Source: an uncultured Lachnospiraceae bacterium (GTDB taxonomy: Bacteria > Bacillota > Clostridia > Lachnospirales > Lachnospiraceae). Taken from it: 64,000 bases of DNA. A program made the position numbers and the translations under genes. The notes beneath the pieces were generated by a model. That model was not told the DNA's origin and ran no database searches. It was given only the letters and a program-made list of their open reading frames with translations. Below, piece by piece: positions 52,247-61,183 of the stretch (the stretch's first letter is position 1; every line of letters begins with the position of its first letter). The stretch spans positions 8,242-72,241 of the forward strand of contig CAKRGM010000009.1 in the NCBI GenBank assembly GCA_934330725.1, in the 5' to 3' direction.

Positions 52247-53119
52247 TTATATTTGATTCTGATATTTATTTTTTATATTTATAAACAATGGCATCCCGCA
52301 ATAAATAAAATATGCCAGATAAAACAGTACTGATGCATATGTAGCCTTATTTATAATTATTTCCGGAGAATATATAACAGCTGTCTGATCCAGTATCATT
52401 CCCATCGTTATAACGGTCATGCATATAACCATAAATATCAGCATTCCCCTGTCATATCCGGCAAATCCATACCCTGAATACGCAGTTCTTTTACGGATTG
52501 TGAAGCCTCTGCTTTTCATGGAAAAAGCACTTTCTGCAATACTCTCAGTCTCAAAGGTAAGCAATGCCTGTACACACCACACAAAATTTATCACCCTTAT
52601 AAATACATTTCCGCACCCTGTTCCTTTGCCCACAGCCGCCCTTGACGCAGCAATCCTTTTAAAATGAACTCCCATCAGCGCAATCCTTCTTAAAAGAATT
52701 GTTACTATAATTGACAATCCCGGTGACACTCTGCCGAGAATATATACAATCTTATCCGTGGTAAGTACTGCAGTAACTGCATTTAACCACATAACTACTG
52801 TAACTGTTTTTATTCCAAGAATACAACCATATAAAAGTGATTCTGCGGTCATACTGTTTCCAATAAAATTACGTCCTAATACACTGGAACCAAAATGATT
52901 ATATGATGCATAAATAAACGCATAAACTGCCGCACATAATACAAGAAACAGATTAAACCATACCGTTTTCTTATTTTTATTCTTAAGACGTGCCGAATAT
53001 ACAAATCCCACGATAAATGAAACCGCTAAAAATACCGGATGGCTTATATATATTGTAAAAAAAATTACCGATACAAAAAACAGAAAATTAAGCACCGGAT
53101 TATATTCTTCAAACTCCAT
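52247..53119 (-). CDS. ECF transporter transmembrane (T) component, second copy
   Basis: A 290-residue membrane protein with several helices and the cytoplasmic coupling motifs of EcfT (RIALMGVHFKRIAASRAAVG and SMKSRGFTIRKRT). It would link ATPases to the substrate-binding S component. It is last in the cluster, 154 bases after the S gene; that gap holds a small hairpin (53179-53199) and a CAGGTTCAAA word also found at 52138. Confidence 0.85.
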   Translation of the reverse strand: MEFEEYNPVLNFLFFVSVIFFTIYISHPVFLAVSFIVGFVYSARLKNKNKKTVWFNLFLVLCAAVYAFIYASYNHFGSSVLGRNFIGNSMTAESLLYGCILGIKTVTVVMWLNAVTAVLTTDKIVYILGRVSPGLSIIVTILLRRIALMGVHFKRIAASRAAVGKGTGCGNVFIRVINFVWCVQALLTFETESIAESAFSMKSRGFTIRKRTAYSGYGFAGYDRGMLIFMVICMTVITMGMILDQTAVIYSPEIIINKATYASVLFYLAYFIYCGMPLFINIKNKYQNQI

Positions 53120-53273
53120 GAACTGATTTCTCCTTTTTAAATTCCTGACTGATTTTTCATACCTTTATTGCATGATCCAGGTTCAAAAGCCTTAAACCTC
53201 GATATGCGAATATTGGGCAGGATTGTTAATGCAGAGCACTGAACAATACGTAAGTCATCTTTTGATTCCAACA

Positions 53274-53978
53274 TCATTGCATTAATCCATATTTATATTT
53301 CATACGTTCAAATTTTTCAAACAATGGCCCCCGGAAAAGCAAAAGTCCTGCAAGCGTTCCGATGGTATGCATTATGTTTACCGGTACTCCGGCTGCATAA
53401 ACCGTTATTGCAGTTTCCCGGTTTACAGCACTGCTCATTGTAAAAAGCGTACACGTATCAAGTATCAGGCCAACAATAAACATTGTAACTATACTGCTGA
53501 ATATACCTATTGAAATAAAACTGTTTTTTATTATCTTCTTTTCATAGCAGACTCCGGCAATAAATCCAAGCAGCCCATATGCAAACATCTGCCAGCAGGT
53601 CCACATCCCCTGACCAAACATAAAATTCGATATAAACATTCCAAGCGACCCCGTTAAAAATCCCGTTTCAGCACCAAAAGCCATACCTGCTATTATAATA
53701 ATAGCTGCTGCCGGCATAAACTGCGGAAACATAATAAATACTCCACGCACTACAACCGTCAGTGCACACAGAACCGATATAAGAACGACTTCAGCCGCCT
53801 GTGGTTTTCTTTTTTCAAACCTTAACAAAAATGCTGATAGTGTCAGTATTATCACAACCATACTCGTAAGATAATACTTTCTGCTCCCACTCTTCCACGA
53901 AATCAGTACTGCCAGTGGAATGAACACAAGAATAATAACCACTGCCACTATCCTTTTCCAACTTATACTTTTTTTCAC
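53274..53978 (-). CDS. ECF transporter substrate-binding (S) component
   Basis: A 234-residue integral membrane protein with about six helices after an N-terminal pair. The segment AAAIIIIAGMAFGAETGFLTG and the following FGQGMWTCWQMFAYG mark an S component of the type often associated with cobalamin or related uptake; the ligand is inferred only loosely. The GTG at 53978 was chosen because GGAG lies six bases upstream; an ATG four codons earlier has only a weak site. Confidence 0.8.
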   Translation of the reverse strand: MKKSISWKRIVAVVIILVFIPLAVLISWKSGSRKYYLTSMVVIILTLSAFLLRFEKRKPQAAEVVLISVLCALTVVVRGVFIMFPQFMPAAAIIIIAGMAFGAETGFLTGSLGMFISNFMFGQGMWTCWQMFAYGLLGFIAGVCYEKKIIKNSFISIGIFSSIVTMFIVGLILDTCTLFTMSSAVNRETAITVYAAGVPVNIMHTIGTLAGLLLFRGPLFEKFERMKYKYGLMQ

Positions 53979-54009
53979 GCTAATCTCCATTCCGCAGACG
54001 CTTTGTCTT

Positions 54010-55701
54010 CTAAACGATACTTTTTATTATTTCTTCGGTCAGCACTGCATGCTTTAATATGCCTCTGCTTATTTTCCCGGCAGCTGTTGTATAAAACCTG
54101 TTATTTTCAAATAGTCCGTGTGGTGTTCCAGTAGATACTATCCTTCCATCAAAAAACATCGCTGTAATATCAGAATATCGTGCTGCAAATTCAATATCAT
54201 GAGTCACCATAATGACTGTTATTCCTTTTTCTGTTAAATCACGAAGCACATTTCCAAGCCTTTTTTTATAAAATGCATCAATTCCCTTAGATGGTTCATC
54301 AAGCAGAAGTATCTGCGGATTATTTAACAATACCTTTGCAAGTGCTGCCATCTGTATCTGTCCGCCTGAAATATCGTATGGATGTCTGTCCAGTATATCT
54401 CTGATTCCACAAATATCAATAACTTCATCCATTCGTCCTTTTTCTTCTTTCTGTCCATTTAACATTTCCTCAAGATCGAGTTCTACTGTTTTTCTTACAA
54501 ACAGCAGTCTGGGATCCTGTGGCAGCATGGATATGACTCCTTTATACAGTTCATTTGCTTTATACTTCTGAAGTTTTTTACCATTTATAATTATCCTGCC
54601 ATGATATGGTTTTACAAGACCGGCAATCGCCTTTAATGCAGTTGTTTTTCCGGCCGCATTGCCGCCTGCTATCGTGTAAACAGTTCCCTTTGGAATATCA
54701 ACTGTAAAATTTTTCAAAACATCAGGAGAATCTTTTTCATATCTGAAACATACATCTTTAACAGAGACTATACTTTCATCAGAATAAATCTGTTTTTCCT
54801 TTGATGTATTACTTTCTAAATTATTATTCAGCAAAACATTATCTTTTAACCATTTTCTTGAATCTCTTATTGTAAGCGGCGCATAAGTTTTCCCATTCAC
54901 AGCATCACGTAAATTCTCTTTAACCGAATAATATATCTGCAAAGATGCCGGCATCGCGCAAAACATATCAGCATCCATTTCTTTCAGCTTTCCGCCAATG
55001 CTGCATGGTCTGTCATCAACAACAACCTGACCTTTACTCATCACCAGAACCCTGTCTGCATCCTTTAATACATCATCAAGCCTGTGTTCAGATAAAATTA
55101 CGGTTGTTCCAAAGTCTGTATTAATCTGACGTACAATACTCAAAAAATCAGATGCTGCAACAGGATCAAGCTGGCTCGTTGGTTCATCAAGTATAAGAAC
55201 ATCCGGCTGCATTACAAGAACTGAGGCAAGATTAAGCAATTGTTTTTGTCCGCCTGATAATTCACTTACATCTTTATGAAACCATGACTGTATCCCAAAA
55301 TACCCGGCCATTTCTGCTACACGCATACGCATGATATCCTCTGCCATTCCAAGACTTTCAAGTCCGAAAGCCAGCTCATGCCAGACTTTATCAGTAACTA
55401 TCTGGCTGTCAGGATCCTGCATTACAAATCCTATCCTTTGTGCCTGTTCTTTTACACTTACTTCAGACATCGGCCTGTCATCAAACAATATTCTTCCAGT
55501 TAATTTGCCTTCAGGTGCAAGAACACCTTTCAGATTTCGCAGAAACGTAGTTTTTCCGCTCCCGCTTTTTCCGCACAGAACTAAATATTCACCTTCATTG
55601 ATTGTTAAATTTATTTTCTTAAGAATCTGTGTATCCCCATTGCCGGGTTCTGTCATATTATTATATGAAAATGTCAGATCTTCGATTTTATAAAGTGCCA
55701 T
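54010..55701 (-). CDS. ECF transporter ATPase, two fused ATPase domains
   Basis: A 563-residue fusion of EcfA-type ATPases. First domain: GKSGSGKTTFLRN, LSGGQKQLLNLA, VLILDEPTSQLD. Second domain: GGNAAGKTTALKA, ISGGQIQMAALA, ILLLDEPSKGID. One polypeptide thus supplies both motor subunits. It overlaps the upstream ecfT gene by 28 bases and is followed 31 bases later by the S gene. Confidence 0.93.
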   Translation of the reverse strand: MALYKIEDLTFSYNNMTEPGNGDTQILKKINLTINEGEYLVLCGKSGSGKTTFLRNLKGVLAPEGKLTGRILFDDRPMSEVSVKEQAQRIGFVMQDPDSQIVTDKVWHELAFGLESLGMAEDIMRMRVAEMAGYFGIQSWFHKDVSELSGGQKQLLNLASVLVMQPDVLILDEPTSQLDPVAASDFLSIVRQINTDFGTTVILSEHRLDDVLKDADRVLVMSKGQVVVDDRPCSIGGKLKEMDADMFCAMPASLQIYYSVKENLRDAVNGKTYAPLTIRDSRKWLKDNVLLNNNLESNTSKEKQIYSDESIVSVKDVCFRYEKDSPDVLKNFTVDIPKGTVYTIAGGNAAGKTTALKAIAGLVKPYHGRIIINGKKLQKYKANELYKGVISMLPQDPRLLFVRKTVELDLEEMLNGQKEEKGRMDEVIDICGIRDILDRHPYDISGGQIQMAALAKVLLNNPQILLLDEPSKGIDAFYKKRLGNVLRDLTEKGITVIMVTHDIEFAARYSDITAMFFDGRIVSTGTPHGLFENNRFYTTAAGKISRGILKHAVLTEEIIKSIV

Positions 55702-56516
55702 ATGAATTTCTCCTTAAATATCAGTACAAACGGAATAGCAAGATATACTGCATAAAATGCAATTCCTATATTAACCGGTGCTGCTGCTGTACATATTATA
55801 AGCGCAATGATTACAATAATCTGTATCATGCTGCTTTTTCTAAAAATATACAGACCAAAGCTCGTTCTTTTTTCCGTAGCATACCCTCTGCTTTTCATGC
55901 TCTGTGCCGTACAAAACGAATTTTCAAGTACATTCTGCGCCATTACAAAAAATATATCTGCATCGGATTTTAACCTTTCTTTCTTTTTATCCCCGCAGTA
56001 TATCAGTCCTATACACCTCCGTGCCTCCTGTATCTGTCTGTTCTTTTTCTTTAACTGTGATATATAACCAAATGCCATTGAAAGCATCAGCGCAATAGTC
56101 GGTGTAAATCTTCCAAACATATAAAACATCATATCTTTATTTACTATTATGTTAAAACATGAAAACCAGCATAAGACCGCACAAAACATAACAGCAAGGT
56201 TCAATGCCCTCAAAAGTGCTTCCTGCGTATAAGCACGGTTAGAAAAATATTTAAAAATAACTTTATCCCCATATGTATCAAAAAAAGGGTTAATAAATAA
56301 AACGAGCAAAAGTATTATGCTGATACCTGCAATAAATTTTAACGGATTATCCTTTTGAATCATTAAATAGACAATTCCTGTACATAAGAGCGTTAACCCT
56401 GTGTATATGAGCCTTTCACATGCCATTGTAAAAATCATTCCCGATACCATATATACCAGTATAACAATTGGATTAAGCCTGTCCAATGCTTCTTTATATT
56501 CATTTGCAAACATCAT
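55674..56516 (-). CDS. ECF transporter transmembrane (T) component, first copy
   Basis: A 280-residue EcfT with about five helices and the coupling motif SMKSRGYATEKRT. It resembles the second T gene in layout. Two adjacent ATG codons follow GAGGATAT; either may be used. It overlaps the ATPase gene and follows the FecR-DUF4430 gene by eight bases. Confidence 0.87.
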   Translation of the reverse strand: MMFANEYKEALDRLNPIVILVYMVSGMIFTMACERLIYTGLTLLCTGIVYLMIQKDNPLKFIAGISIILLLVLFINPFFDTYGDKVIFKYFSNRAYTQEALLRALNLAVMFCAVLCWFSCFNIIVNKDMMFYMFGRFTPTIALMLSMAFGYISQLKKKNRQIQEARRCIGLIYCGDKKKERLKSDADIFFVMAQNVLENSFCTAQSMKSRGYATEKRTSFGLYIFRKSSMIQIIVIIALIICTAAAPVNIGIAFYAVYLAIPFVLIFKEKFIWHFIKSKI

Positions 56517-56524
56517 ATATCCTC

Positions 56525-57634
56525 TCAGTCCGTTCCTGTACCATCACAGGTAAAACGCCATTCAACAACATAGTTATTTTTCAGGTAATATTGTGAACAT
56601 CCATAATTTGCATACTCTCCATTTACCTTATACATCCAGCCCGACTGGCTTTTACAATCAAATTCATACAAATTATTCATTCCTTCAACGTAATAACTGT
56701 TATAAATTGGCGTCCAGGAATATTCCAGCTGTATGTTCTTATTCTGACACACAAATTTTAAGACATCAAACACTGTATCGCCATCATTAAAATATACTTT
56801 TATCTTTTTTAAAATAATTCCATCATCCGGAACATATCTGTCCTTTCCTGTCTTCAGATACTTCCTGTTATCAAGTATGGCTTCGCATGTAATCTCAAAT
56901 GTGCATGAATTACTGTCAGCTGTACTTCCCGGTATATATAATTCCTCCTGTGGTTTGATATCATTATCGGTGTATAAATACCTGCCGAGCTGCCCTCTTT
57001 CAAAATCATTTAACTGCCCGCAGGTTTCTGACTGCCTTTCAATTTCACCTGACGCAGCGATATATTTATAGTTTCCGGCAGTAATTTCATAAGTCTTATC
57101 ACCAGAATCCACACTAACGCTGCCGCTGTATACAATTATCCTTACTAAATCGGACGATTTATCCACAGAAAACATGCTGTCTGCCGCATTATATCCACAG
57201 CCACACACTTCCAGTGTTACAGATGACTCTCTGCCTGCATTTATAAAAACTTCCCCGCCTGTCAGCTCCGCTTTAATGCCTGCTGCGTTATTTTCCAGTA
57301 TATTAACCTGCGTGCTGTCTTTCTGTGTAATTATATTATCTTTATATTTTATGTCAATACTGGAATCTTTTTGCGTATATACACTGTCGTTTTTTCTAAG
57401 TATGAAATCCTCGTCCTTAAAAAGACTTATGCCATTTCTTTCAACATTATATATCCCTGAATGTTTTACAGCCACAACAGCATCAGTCGTATTTCTTTCA
57501 TCAAACCAGCCTTTGATGCTTCCGGCTGTTACAATCCCTGAAATAATTATTGCCAGTATTATGACTGCTGTTATAATATCAGCCCGGCGTTTATTTCTTT
57601 TTTTAATTTTGCGAACTGTCACTACATTTTTCAT
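56525..57634 (-). CDS. Membrane-anchored FecR-like and DUF4430 protein
   Basis: A 369-residue protein with a basic N-terminus and one helix (about 17-38). A FecR-like beta-rich region follows (about 60-200, ending in KTYEITAGNYKYIAASGE), then a DUF4430 domain at the C-terminus (SGWMYKVNGEYANYGCSQYY). DUF4430 is related to the transcobalamin/intrinsic factor C-terminal fold, so a ligand-capturing role at the surface for the neighbouring ECF transporter is plausible. The start overlaps the previous stop as ATGA. Confidence 0.8.
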   Translation of the reverse strand: MKNVVTVRKIKKRNKRRADIITAVIILAIIISGIVTAGSIKGWFDERNTTDAVVAVKHSGIYNVERNGISLFKDEDFILRKNDSVYTQKDSSIDIKYKDNIITQKDSTQVNILENNAAGIKAELTGGEVFINAGRESSVTLEVCGCGYNAADSMFSVDKSSDLVRIIVYSGSVSVDSGDKTYEITAGNYKYIAASGEIERQSETCGQLNDFERGQLGRYLYTDNDIKPQEELYIPGSTADSNSCTFEITCEAILDNRKYLKTGKDRYVPDDGIILKKIKVYFNDGDTVFDVLKFVCQNKNIQLEYSWTPIYNSYYVEGMNNLYEFDCKSQSGWMYKVNGEYANYGCSQYYLKNNYVVEWRFTCDGTGTD

Positions 57635-59001
57635 CTTTGTATGTCACCTACTGCAAATATGCTTCCCGAATCATTTTTATAGTAAAGTATTCCCTTTTTG
57701 CTGCAGACAATATTTGATATACAGTAATCCGAATAGTCCTCCGGTTCAAATAATTCCTGTACAGCAGCCGTTTCACTGCTATTAACATCTGTACTTATTT
57801 TTATCTGTGTTATTCCTCCCGGTCTGGCATTATATGTCGTATAAAAATACAAATACCCATTATTTTCATATGCCGTAGTAAGAAGCGGGCTCACCTGCGG
57901 TGTTGCCCTTAAAGTAACTTCATACAGTGCTTCAAGAGTATCCTTATCCGCTACAACAAAATGACCCGGATTGTCAAAGCCATCCCCATAAGAAAAATAC
58001 ATATTATTTTTATATATAACCGGAGCCATCGTAATTCTTCCGGAATATCTGACTGATTTCAAATCAGACAGCTTTCCGCTTTCGTCATCAAATGCTGCGC
58101 TGCAGACATAACCTCCTGTTGTTGTAAAGTACAATCTTCCCATCTGGGTATCATGTGAAATGCTGCATCTTACATCGCTCATATTTGAAAGAGTAATATC
58201 TGATACCATTTGTCCTTCACGTCTGTCCATTACCACGATGTGCCCATCGCCCGTTGTATTATTATCAACTCCGTCATCCATTCCAAACACAATATATTTA
58301 TCACTTATATACGCACCACTCCAGTAAAATCCGCCTTTATTTTCATATTTCCATACCTGGGAATGCGATGCAAGAGAAATGTCAGTTGCAGAATTTTTAA
58401 TGTCATTTACATTAAGGCAAACATATTCAGCTGTTTCAGAATCTCCATTCCAGAATCCTGTATATATATATCCGTCATAATATTTAACAGGACTTAACGC
58501 CTGTCCGCCCGTTTCATTTTGATAAATCCCCTCTGATTCAAGGCTTTTTGCATTAAAAATCTGTATTGTTCCATCTGTAAGTGGCGCAAATATAAGCCCC
58601 TGTGCGTATGTCGGTGATGTATATCCCCAGTCAGGCGCAGCGCACATATCAGCTTCTTTAATAATATTTCCATTATCAGGATCCAGCTTATATATTTTCT
58701 TATTCTGACACATTACAACCAAAGCGTCATCTGCGATAATCTGAATTGAAGGCTGTGCTGTCCTGTTCTTTGAATCAGTAAAATCTCTTCTCCATATCAG
58801 CTGCGCTTTTTCAACCGGCATTTTCACATCCGTAATCATAAGATTATCATCATTATTAAAGTAATCCTTCCACTCAGCTTCAGACGATACATTGCCATTA
58901 TTACCATGTGAACAGCCACCCATAAATACTGCAAGTAAAACAACACATAAGCCATAAATTATTCTATTTTTATATCTGGTAAGCTTTCTATTCATCAACA
59001 T
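57631..59001 (-). CDS. Beta-propeller (PQQ-like repeat) lipoprotein
   Basis: A 456-residue secreted lipoprotein. The signal peptide ends in a lipobox, FMGGCSHG. The rest contains repeated beta-propeller blades, with phrases such as KIYKLDPDNGNI, GTIQIFNAKSLES and GHFVVADKDTLEALYEV. It opens the ECF cluster and is translationally coupled to the FecR-DUF4430 gene. A surface ligand-binding role is inferred from position; enzymatic activity is not indicated. Confidence 0.78.
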   Translation of the reverse strand: MLMNRKLTRYKNRIIYGLCVVLLAVFMGGCSHGNNGNVSSEAEWKDYFNNDDNLMITDVKMPVEKAQLIWRRDFTDSKNRTAQPSIQIIADDALVVMCQNKKIYKLDPDNGNIIKEADMCAAPDWGYTSPTYAQGLIFAPLTDGTIQIFNAKSLESEGIYQNETGGQALSPVKYYDGYIYTGFWNGDSETAEYVCLNVNDIKNSATDISLASHSQVWKYENKGGFYWSGAYISDKYIVFGMDDGVDNNTTGDGHIVVMDRREGQMVSDITLSNMSDVRCSISHDTQMGRLYFTTTGGYVCSAAFDDESGKLSDLKSVRYSGRITMAPVIYKNNMYFSYGDGFDNPGHFVVADKDTLEALYEVTLRATPQVSPLLTTAYENNGYLYFYTTYNARPGGITQIKISTDVNSSETAAVQELFEPEDYSDYCISNIVCSKKGILYYKNDSGSIFAVGDIQR

Positions 59002-59086
59002 AAATATTACCTCAAACCTGCTTTATCCACATTTTTATCCTTTTCCCATTAACATAATACCATTTATCAATGTACAATGTACTGGC

Positions 59087-59172
59087 AAAAGAGCCATGCA
59101 ACAGCACGAAATATACTATATCCACAGCAGTGTGGACATATAAAATAATCATACCATATACACGGCTCTTTT
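59087..59172 (-). terminator. Long-range hairpin after the coiled-coil gene
   Basis: AAAAGAGCC (59087-59095) pairs with GGCTCTTTT (59164-59172), enclosing a perfect stem-loop TCCACA-GCAG-TGTGGA (59131-59146). The 59-bp region to the gene end and the T-rich minus-strand tail suit a terminator, though the 68-base interior is unusually large. Confidence 0.5.
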
Positions 59173-59221
59173 ACACTAACTAAATATTTACTAAATACCT
59201 TACTGAATACTCAGGCTTTAC

Positions 59222-60268
59222 TCAAACTTCCTGATTAACTTTTATACCCTTTAAATCTGCTTCAAGCAGATTCATGCTATTCTTAATATCATCAAGGCTG
59301 CTCTTTACATCGGATGAATCATAGGATGAACCCATCATCGTCTTCATCACATCATCTGTATTAATGTCCTGTTTTTTATTTTCCCGTTCAATCTGCTGTG
59401 CTTTCCTGATGTCCTCTTCATCTCCTGTTGCAATAGCCTGCTGTATAGCGCGCTCCTGTTTTTGTTTCTCAAGCTGCTTTTCCTTTTCTTCTTTGTCCTG
59501 TTTTGTCTTTTGCGATTCTTCTTTACTTTCCTCAGCCTTTTTATCAATTTCATCTTTGGCATCGCCGATAATCATTCCAATTATTTCCTTATTGGCTGCA
59601 TCCATTATATCTTCTGCTGCACCAGCGGCATCGACCATGCCATGTGACTTAAGACGCTCCAGCTTTATCTGGTTGATATTTGAAACATCCTGTATCATTT
59701 CCTCTTTAGCTTTTTCTATCTGTTTCTTATAACCGCCTGTTGTCCCATTAAGCTCAAGCATTCTGGTTTGATATTCTGTTAATGGGTTTTTTGATATTTC
59801 ATCATACCTTTTTTGCTCATCCTCAGTTAATTGGCTGTTTGAAACCCCGCTAAAACAATCCTGATGTTTCATAAGCAGTAAAGTATCCTTGTATTCCTGG
59901 GAATTTTCATCTATTCCATATAAGTCTTTTAAATCATTCTGCTTAGATGTATTATCATTTATCTTTTCCTGCATTTCAGATATTTCCTGGAATTTTTCCT
60001 CATAATGCTGTTTCGTTTCTTTTACAAGATTATCTGTATCCTTATCCTGATCCCAAGCCTGTCTGACTATTTTAAGAGCCTTCTTTTGAGCCTCCATGCG
60101 TTTATTTTTTATCTTATCATTCTGAGACAGAATATCTCCTGCAAAAAAACAATTTGATGAGTTATTCTTTGCCCTGGCTTTTTTTGTATTTGACTTTATA
60201 CCCTGTACACTACTGTCACTTATCTGACCATTAATACCATCCTTAAATCCACTAACTGTAATCCCCAT
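59222..60268 (-). CDS. Unknown coiled-coil protein
   Basis: A 348-residue, highly charged, soluble protein that I do not recognise. It has no signal peptide or membrane segment. Long stretches rich in Glu, Lys and Gln (about 50-110 and 225-300) predict coiled coils. A Gly/Ala patch, MVDAAGAAEDIMDAANKE, lies near 215-235. The start at 60268 follows GAGG at five bases. It lies between the ECF cluster and an HD-domain gene, behind a strongly structured leader. Confidence 0.7.
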   Translation of the reverse strand: MGITVSGFKDGINGQISDSSVQGIKSNTKKARAKNNSSNCFFAGDILSQNDKIKNKRMEAQKKALKIVRQAWDQDKDTDNLVKETKQHYEEKFQEISEMQEKINDNTSKQNDLKDLYGIDENSQEYKDTLLLMKHQDCFSGVSNSQLTEDEQKRYDEISKNPLTEYQTRMLELNGTTGGYKKQIEKAKEEMIQDVSNINQIKLERLKSHGMVDAAGAAEDIMDAANKEIIGMIIGDAKDEIDKKAEESKEESQKTKQDKEEKEKQLEKQKQERAIQQAIATGDEEDIRKAQQIERENKKQDINTDDVMKTMMGSSYDSSDVKSSLDDIKNSMNLLEADLKGIKVNQEV

Positions 60269-60294
60269 ATAAACCTCAATTCTGCAGATGCTTT

Positions 60295-60415
60295 GTATCG
60301 GAGGAATCGCAGGCTGAATTTCAGATTAAGCTCTGCTAACACGACTGCTTTGTGGCGCCTGCAACACAAACAGTCATGTAAAAAATTATCGAACCCGCGT
60401 AATTTTTTACGATAC
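60295..60415 (-). ncRNA. Candidate structured leader RNA with pseudoknot
   Basis: Outer stem GTATCG/CGATAC (60295-60300, 60410-60415). Inside are a perfect 11-bp stem (60378-60388, 60400-60410) and an 11-bp stem with one bulge (60343-60354, 60365-60375). The ten-base loop of the latter contains GCCTGC (60357-60362), complementary to GCAGGC (60309-60314), giving a possible pseudoknot. It ends 27 bases before the start codon of the coiled-coil gene. Confidence 0.5.
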
Positions 60416-60464
60416 CCCCCATATCTACATGTCTTTATTTTTTATATCGGCATTACAGTTATAT

Positions 60465-61067
60465 TTATTTACTATTTTTTATTTTACCATTATCAACATT
60501 AGGTTTTATACAATTGTTAAATATATATTCCCAGAGTTTTTCAGAGCCTGTTGCTGTCTTTTTATTTCTATCAAGTATCTGACTTAGTTCTACCCCATGT
60601 TCTTCCCACGCCTTACCTTCAGTTGATGCATTTAACATCACTGGCTGAATATTATCCATTGTGTGTGCAAACCTTGCCTCATCGGTCTCGTAATTCTCAA
60701 ATTCTTCCCATAAAGCATACAGTTTTTCTCCCTGATCAGGCGGCAAAAGTCCAAAAAGCCTGTCGGCAGCTTTCTTTTCTCTGTCATGCTGCGTCTTTTT
60801 TCCTTCCTCATCATATGCATATGTATCTCCTGCATCTATTTCAACAATATCATGTATAAGCAGCATTATCATTGTTTTTAAAATATCTATTTCATTATTG
60901 GCATATTCCTGTAATAAATAAACCATTATTGCCATATGCCACGCATGCTGCGCATCATCCTCTTTTTGTTTACCATCTGTCAGATATGTCTGGCGTTTTA
61001 TGAATTTTCCCTTATCTATTTCTCTTATAAAATTAAATTGTTTATTAAGACGTTCTTCATTTTCCAT
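60465..61067 (-). CDS. HD-domain phosphohydrolase (YfbR-like)
   Basis: A 200-residue soluble protein with the HD signature: His in DDAQHAWHMA, the paired LLIHDIVEIDAGDTYAYD, and a later Asp in HTMDNIQPV. Relatives hydrolyse 5'-deoxynucleotides. The ATG at 61067 follows GGAG at six bases; a longer in-frame extension runs through the chemoreceptor terminator and is rejected. Monocistronic. Confidence 0.87.
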   Translation of the reverse strand: MENEERLNKQFNFIREIDKGKFIKRQTYLTDGKQKEDDAQHAWHMAIMVYLLQEYANNEIDILKTMIMLLIHDIVEIDAGDTYAYDEEGKKTQHDREKKAADRLFGLLPPDQGEKLYALWEEFENYETDEARFAHTMDNIQPVMLNASTEGKAWEEHGVELSQILDRNKKTATGSEKLWEYIFNNCIKPNVDNGKIKNSK

Positions 61068-61116
61068 ATTAATCTCCATTCTTAAGCAACCTTGTTGTAA
61101 AGAGAGCACCACATCT

Positions 61117-61148
61117 AAAAAGGTGCCGTACTTTATGTACGACACCCC
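61117..61148 (-). terminator. Terminator of the chemoreceptor gene
   Basis: A GC-rich hairpin with arms about 61120-61130 and 61136-61147, followed on the minus strand by TTTTT, 36 bases after the stop codon. Confidence 0.85.
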
Positions 61149-61183
61149 TTCTTACAAATATCTTATTAATGTTAATTTTGCAA

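Noticed and set aside
59002..59221. Search for a cobalamin riboswitch before the ECF cluster
   Set aside because: No B12 box (GCCACTG) or supporting stems were seen upstream of 59001.
60389..60410. GGTTCGA word resembling a tRNA T loop
   Set aside because: It is the loop of an AT-rich hairpin, with no acceptor, D or anticodon arm around it.
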